In this document: positions 59,608 to 64,000 of the stretch, piece after piece
Position numbering within the stretch: the first letter of the stretch is position 1
Layout: every line of letters begins with the position of its first letter
Source of the DNA: Mycobacterium sp. 852002-40037_SCH5390672
Lineage (GTDB): Bacteria > Actinomycetota > Actinomycetes > Mycobacteriales > Mycobacteriaceae
Assembly: GCF_001665875.1 (NCBI RefSeq)
Contig: NZ_LZTA01000140.1
Span: 1-64,000, forward strand
Direction of reading: 5' to 3'
Length of the DNA stretch: 64,000 nucleotides
Position numbers and translations under genes: made by a program
Notes under the pieces: model-generated
Told to the model about the DNA's origin: nothing
Database searches by the model: none
What the model saw: the letters and a program-made list of their open reading frames with translations, nothing else

Positions 59608-62600
59608 TCAGTAGGTCACGTCCTGGCTGCGCCGCCGCACGACGGTCACTTCGTCGCGCTGGTTGCCGGTCGGACCCATGTAGTTGAACGCAAACGCGTG
59701 CTGACCGTAACCCCCGGCCAGGTGGCTGGGCTTGATGCGCACCCGGGTCAGAGCGTTGTGGTTACCGCCGCGCTTGTTGTTGGTTTCCGTGCGCGGGGTG
59801 TCCACCGTGCGCTCCTGGACGTGGTAGACGAAAACCACGCCGTCGGGCATCCGGTGCGAGACGATCGCCCGGCACACGTAGATGCCGTTGGCGTTGACCG
59901 CCTCGACCCAATCGTTGTCGCGCACTTGTATTTTCGCCGCATCGCCCGGGCTCATCCACATCGTCGGGCCGCCACGGGACAACGACAGCATGTACAGGTT
60001 GTCCTGGTAGGTGGAGTGGAACGACCATTTCGAGTGCGGCGTCAGGTAGCGCACCGTGAGCCCGATTCCGTCCTCGGTCGGGCCCAGCGTGGGCTGGCCG
60101 AACAACCGGGTCATGTCCAGCGGCGGGCGGAACACCGGCAGGTGCTCGCCGAGTTCCTCGACCCAGTCGTGGGCCAGATAGAAGTGCATCCGTCCGGTCA
60201 GGGTGTGGAACGGTTTGAGGTTCTCGATGTTGATGGTGAACGGCGCGTAACGGCGGCCGCCCGTTTCGCTGCCGGACCATTCCGGGCTGGTGATCACCGG
60301 GACCGGACGTGCCTGGGTGTCGGCATAGCTGATACGGCGGTCTTCGCTGCCCTCGGCCAGATGCACCAACCGCTGTCCGGTGCGCTTCTCCAGTTCATGG
60401 AAACCCTCGACCGCGAGCCGGCCGTTGGTCGTCCCCGACAGCAACAACAGCACGTCGGCCATCCGCGACGCGGTGGTGACGGCCGGACGGCCGGCTGCCA
60501 CACCGGACTTCATCACCCCGAACTTCGCCGACAGTTCCTCGACTTCGCGGAAGGGGTGCACCGTGACGCCCTTGGTGGTCAAGCCGAACTTGTCGACGAG
60601 CGGACCCAGCGTCAGCCACTTGTCGTAAATGGCGGTGTAGTCGCGCTCCACCGCGGTCAGCTTGCCCATCGTCCGCCCCGGCACCGGCGTCGCACCCGAG
60701 TGCAACCAATCCTGTTCGGTGCCATCGGGATACGCCATCGCCTCTGGGGTGTCATGCTGCAGCGCGGTGAGCACCACATCGGTGCGCGTGCCCAGGTGAT
60801 CCTTGGCCATGGCACTGAAGGCGCGGGCGATGGCACCGAAAGCGTCGAAATCTGAACGGGTTTCCCACGGCGGGTCGGTCGCGGCGCTGAACGCATGCAC
60901 GTAGGGGTGCATGTCGGTGCTGGAGATATCGGCCTTCTCATACCAGGTTGCGGCCGGCAGCACGACGTCAGACACCAGCGTCGTCGAGGTCATCCGGAAG
61001 TCGATCGACATCATCAGGTCGAGCTTGCCCTCAGGAATGTCCCCGTCGCACGTCACTTCGACGGGCCGTACCCCGTCCTCGGGCGGCTGCGCCTGCACAT
61101 TGGAGTCGGTCCCCAAGAGATGGCGCAGAAAGTATTCGCCGCCCTTGCCCGAAGACCCAATCAGGTTGGCGCGCCATACGGTAAGGACACGGGGCCAATT
61201 GACGGGATTATCGGGATCGGTGACGGCGAGCTTGAGTTTGCGCTGGCCCAGCTGCTCGGCGACGTAGTCGGCGATGTCACGATCGGCGGCGCGCGCCTCG
61301 TCGGCGACATCGAGGCTGGACCGGTCGAACTGGGGATAGAACGGGCTCCAGCCCATGGCCGTCGCCGAGGCCAGCAGGTCCATGGTGTGCTTGCCCGCGA
61401 ATCGGCCCCGGCCCACCGGGCTGGCCAGTTTATCGGCCGCGTAGCCGTCGTAACGCCATTGGTTGGTGTGCGCATACCAGTACGAGGCGCCCGGCACCTG
61501 GCGCGGCGGCCGCACCCAGTCGGTGGCCATCGCCATCGTCTGAAAACCGGTGAGCGGGCGCACCTTTTCCTGGCCGACGTAGTGGGCCCATCCCCCGCCG
61601 TTGCGGCCCATCGACCCGGTCAGCATCAGCAGCGCCAGCACCGCGCGGTAGATGGCGTCGCCGTGAAACCACTGACAGATTCCGCTGCCCATGATGATCA
61701 TGGAGCGGCCGCCGGATTCCTCCGAATTCTGCGCGAATTCCCTTGCCACCCGGATGACCTGGGCGGCCGACACGCCGGTGATCGCCTCCTGCCATGCCGG
61801 GGTGTTCTGCTGGGTGGCGTCGTCGTAGCCGGTGGGCCATTCGCCGGGCAAACCGGGTCGGGCCACACCGTACTGGGCGAGCATCAGGTCGAAGACGGTG
61901 CACACCAGATGCTTACCGATACGGCGCACCGGAACGCCGCGCGTTACGGTCGTGCCCTCGCCGTCGACCGTGTCGAAGCTGGGCAGGTGGACGAGCGCGG
62001 CGCTGTCATCTCCGTTGCGGCCGTGCGCGTCTCGCACGCTGAGTGCGGGAGTCAGGTCGCCGAGATCGAGGTTCCACTTGCCGACGCCCGACTCGCCGTA
62101 CCGGAATCCCAGCGAACCGTGCGGCACCACAACCGAATCGGTCGTCTCGTCCAGCACCGCTGGCTTGAGTGCGGCGTTCTCGACGGCCTCCCCCAAATCT
62201 GCTGCCGTGAGGTTCTTTCCCGGCACCAGCATGTCGGCGCGTTCTTCCAGCTTGATCAGGAACGGCAGGTCGGTGTAGCGGCGGGAATAGTCGGTGAAGA
62301 ACGGGACCTGCTTTTGCACATAGCACTCCGAGAGAATGACGTGGCCCATCGCCATGGCCAGCGCCCCGTCGGTGCCGGCCGCACAGGGCATCCACTCGTC
62401 GGCGAACTTGGTGTTGTCGGCGTAGTCCGGGCTGACGGTCACCACCTTGGTGCCGCGGTAGCGCGCCTCGGCCATCCAGTGCGCGTCGGGCGTGCGGGTG
62501 ATCGGGACGTTGGAGCCCCACATCATCAGATACGCTGCGTCCCACCAGTCCCCGGATTCGGGCACATCGGTCTGGTCGCCGAAGACCTGCGGTGAGGCCA

Positions 62601-63306
62601 CCGGGAGGTCGGCGTACCAGTCGTAGAACGACGTCATGGGGGCGCCGATCAGCTCGAAGAACCGCGAGCCGGCGGTGTAGGACACCATCGACATCGCCGG
62701 GATCGGAGAGAATCCGGCGACGCGATCCGGTCCGTAGGTCTTGATGGTGTGCACGTGGGCGGCGGCGATCAGCTCGGTGGCCTCGGCCCACGTGACCCGG
62801 ACCAGTCCGCCCTTGCCGCGGGCCTGCTGATAGCGGCGACGACGCTCTGGGTCGGCCTGGATGTCGGCCCATGCCAGCACTGGGTCGCCCAGCCGTGCCT
62901 TGGCTTCCCGGTACATCTCGATGAGCACCCCCCGGGCGTAGGGGTAGCGCACCCGGGTCGGCGAGTAGCTGTACCACGAAAACGACGCACCCCGGGGACA
63001 GCCGCGCGGCTCGTACTCCGGCCGGTCCGGACCCACCGACGGATAGTCGGTCTGCTGGGTCTCCCAGGTGATGATCCCGTCTTTGACGTAGATCTTCCAT
63101 GAGCATGATCCGGTGCAATTCACCCCGTGCGTGGAGCGAACCACCTTGTCGTGGCTCCACCGGTCACGGTAGAACACGTCGGCTTCGCGCCCGCCCTCGC
63201 GCGTGACCGTGCGCAGGTCAGCCGAGATCTCGCCGGGCGTGAAAAACCGCCCGGTGCGCTCCAAGAGCTCCTCGAGAACTCCGCCAATGTGAGGTGTGAC
63301 AGTCAA
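59608..63306 (-). CDS. narG: NarG, nitrate reductase alpha subunit
   Basis: The 1232-residue molybdenum subunit has exactly the length of Rv1161. The FS0 cluster uses His60, Cys64 and Cys68 (THGVNCTGSCSWK), and the Mo ligand Asp lies in FYDWYADLPVASPQVFG. It reduces nitrate to nitrite on the cytoplasmic face and lets menaquinol respire without oxygen. The start is TTG 63306: a GGAGGAG site lies six bases upstream. The GTG at 63402 would add 32 non-conserved residues. Confidence 0.95.
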   Translation of the reverse strand: MTVTPHIGGVLEELLERTGRFFTPGEISADLRTVTREGGREADVFYRDRWSHDKVVRSTHGVNCTGSCSWKIYVKDGIITWETQQTDYPSVGPDRPEYEPRGCPRGASFSWYSYSPTRVRYPYARGVLIEMYREAKARLGDPVLAWADIQADPERRRRYQQARGKGGLVRVTWAEATELIAAAHVHTIKTYGPDRVAGFSPIPAMSMVSYTAGSRFFELIGAPMTSFYDWYADLPVASPQVFGDQTDVPESGDWWDAAYLMMWGSNVPITRTPDAHWMAEARYRGTKVVTVSPDYADNTKFADEWMPCAAGTDGALAMAMGHVILSECYVQKQVPFFTDYSRRYTDLPFLIKLEERADMLVPGKNLTAADLGEAVENAALKPAVLDETTDSVVVPHGSLGFRYGESGVGKWNLDLGDLTPALSVRDAHGRNGDDSAALVHLPSFDTVDGEGTTVTRGVPVRRIGKHLVCTVFDLMLAQYGVARPGLPGEWPTGYDDATQQNTPAWQEAITGVSAAQVIRVAREFAQNSEESGGRSMIIMGSGICQWFHGDAIYRAVLALLMLTGSMGRNGGGWAHYVGQEKVRPLTGFQTMAMATDWVRPPRQVPGASYWYAHTNQWRYDGYAADKLASPVGRGRFAGKHTMDLLASATAMGWSPFYPQFDRSSLDVADEARAADRDIADYVAEQLGQRKLKLAVTDPDNPVNWPRVLTVWRANLIGSSGKGGEYFLRHLLGTDSNVQAQPPEDGVRPVEVTCDGDIPEGKLDLMMSIDFRMTSTTLVSDVVLPAATWYEKADISSTDMHPYVHAFSAATDPPWETRSDFDAFGAIARAFSAMAKDHLGTRTDVVLTALQHDTPEAMAYPDGTEQDWLHSGATPVPGRTMGKLTAVERDYTAIYDKWLTLGPLVDKFGLTTKGVTVHPFREVEELSAKFGVMKSGVAAGRPAVTTASRMADVLLLLSGTTNGRLAVEGFHELEKRTGQRLVHLAEGSEDRRISYADTQARPVPVITSPEWSGSETGGRRYAPFTINIENLKPFHTLTGRMHFYLAHDWVEELGEHLPVFRPPLDMTRLFGQPTLGPTEDGIGLTVRYLTPHSKWSFHSTYQDNLYMLSLSRGGPTMWMSPGDAAKIQVRDNDWVEAVNANGIYVCRAIVSHRMPDGVVFVYHVQERTVDTPRTETNNKRGGNHNALTRVRIKPSHLAGGYGQHAFAFNYMGPTGNQRDEVTVVRRRSQDVTY

Positions 63307-63753
63307 GAAGTACTCCTCCGATTCGGTAGCGTCTCGCCTCGTCGCCGGGTCGTTCGTTCGGCCCCATGTGCGTCGTGTTTGGCAATCAGCCCTGTGTTCC
63401 ACCCGCCCGCGCCAGGCCGGATCGGCTCAACACTCGGCATTTCAGGCCCCGCGGGCTGGGGGGCGATACAACACCAGCATAAGTCTGGGTCGCGGGCGAA
63501 ATCAGATCCGCCTCGCGTGGGCGATTCTCGGCAAAGGGGGTCATGAGCAGGGGTTTTTGCACACCTGTCCACGTGCCGGCCCGGCACCGCGGCCGCGACG
63601 GCAAGGTCTGAACAAGCACTCGACTCGCTATCGGCACGCACATCCAGGGCAGATTTTTGTGGCGTCGTCATTACACGTCATATTGTTCTATTCAGTTCAC
63701 TGCGAAGACCTGCGACGCGGCTGTACATAAGCTGCCGGAAGTCTGTGGACTTG
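63307..63753. other. 447-bp region upstream of narG
   Basis: It holds the narG ribosome-binding site and an AT-rich segment around 63650-63765, where the narG promoter is expected. I could not assign a clear -35/-10 pair. Open frames on both strands look like chance. Confidence 0.5.
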
Positions 63754-64000
63754 TTATGAGGTAGCTCTCTTCAGAGCTTTCGCCAGGTCCGCCAACCAGC
63801 CCCGATCTGCCGGCACCCAGTCGAGAGCGTGCAGCTCAGCCGCGGTAATCCAGCGCAACGCCCGATGATCACGCGCGTCGGGTTCGCCCCCGATCAGGCG
63901 CACTTGGTAGGCCCGCAGCGTGAACCCGCCGTCCACCGCGATGTCGTCGCCCAGCCGGTCGCCCACCGCGACGTCGCCGACCTGCAGACCCAACTCCTCG
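63754..64000 (-). CDS. mutT2: MutT2, Nudix (d)CTPase, C-terminal part (cut by window edge)
   Basis: The last 82 codons are visible. The right edge cuts through the end of the Nudix box, where EELGL remains, so catalytic residues lie outside. The visible part, ending WVPADRGWLADLAKALKR, is close to Rv1160, which hydrolyses 5-methyl-dCTP and dCTP. It is followed on the same strand by narG, as in M. tuberculosis. Confidence 0.85.
   Translation of the reverse strand, partial: EELGLQVGDVAVGDRLGDDIAVDGGFTLRAYQVRLIGGEPDARDHRALRWITAAELHALDWVPADRGWLADLAKALKRATS

Noticed and set aside
63307..63753. Small genes or an RNA upstream of narG
   Set aside because: Open frames there lack sites and overlap in several frames; no RNA structure could be recognised by eye.

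Overview
The window is high-GC actinobacterial DNA from a slow-growing Mycobacterium, probably close to the M. avium complex. The species cannot be fixed from sequence alone. The evidence is a PE/PPE pair, mycothiol, F420 and Mas-type polyketide genes, NarGHJI, and gene-by-gene colinearity (inverted) with the M. tuberculosis block Rv1160 to Rv1208, which I recognised from remembered sequences.

Layout, left to right. (1) 1-14.7 kb, core: a broken gpgS, folP2, fadD6, a LOG-family gene, a STAND-like ATPase, dapE, a PE/PPE pair, dapD, an MHS transporter, fadD36 and an alpha/beta hydrolase. (2) 14.8-26.5 kb, accessory catabolic island where M. tuberculosis carries sigI/Rv1190. A fused class III CoA-transferase and an aldehyde dehydrogenase diverge from an operon of P450, FadE29-like and FadE28-like dehydrogenases, two MaoC proteins, a DUF35 protein, an Ltp2-like retro-aldolase, an alcohol dehydrogenase and a TetR regulator. 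The order and residues copy the cholesterol side-chain (igr) operon. (3) 26.6-30.9 kb: proline catabolism pruB/pruA and the divergent regulator pruC. (4) 31-44.6 kb: a lipid locus with a FadD21-like FAAL and a Mas-type PKS, interrupted by a lower-GC block (APS kinase, homomeric ATP sulfurylase, a 109-residue unknown) and followed by a KimA-like permease fused to an OB domain. (5) 44.7-64 kb, core: dapC, fdxC, TB8.4 antigen, a mycothiol-dependent enzyme, fbiC, two small genes, mshB, a TetR gene, lpqW, typA, narIJHG and the start of mutT2.

How the genes work together. dapE, dapD and dapC serve the succinylase route to diaminopimelate. pruA/pruB with pruC convert proline to glutamate. The island appears able to oxidise a methyl-branched side chain to an acid, load it on CoA, dehydrogenate, hydrate and cleave it. 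mshB, fbiC and fdxC serve redox cofactors. narGHJI is the respiratory nitrate reductase.

The observations most worth checking are: gpgS inverted inside itself at the left edge, the second igr-like operon with a split ChsH2, the sulfate-activation block inside the PKS locus, a PE protein carrying a PPE-SVP tail, tandem repeats upstream of dapE and inside folP2, and a 35-codon gene between mshB and the fbiC-side membrane gene. No tRNA, rRNA, CRISPR array or insertion sequence was seen.
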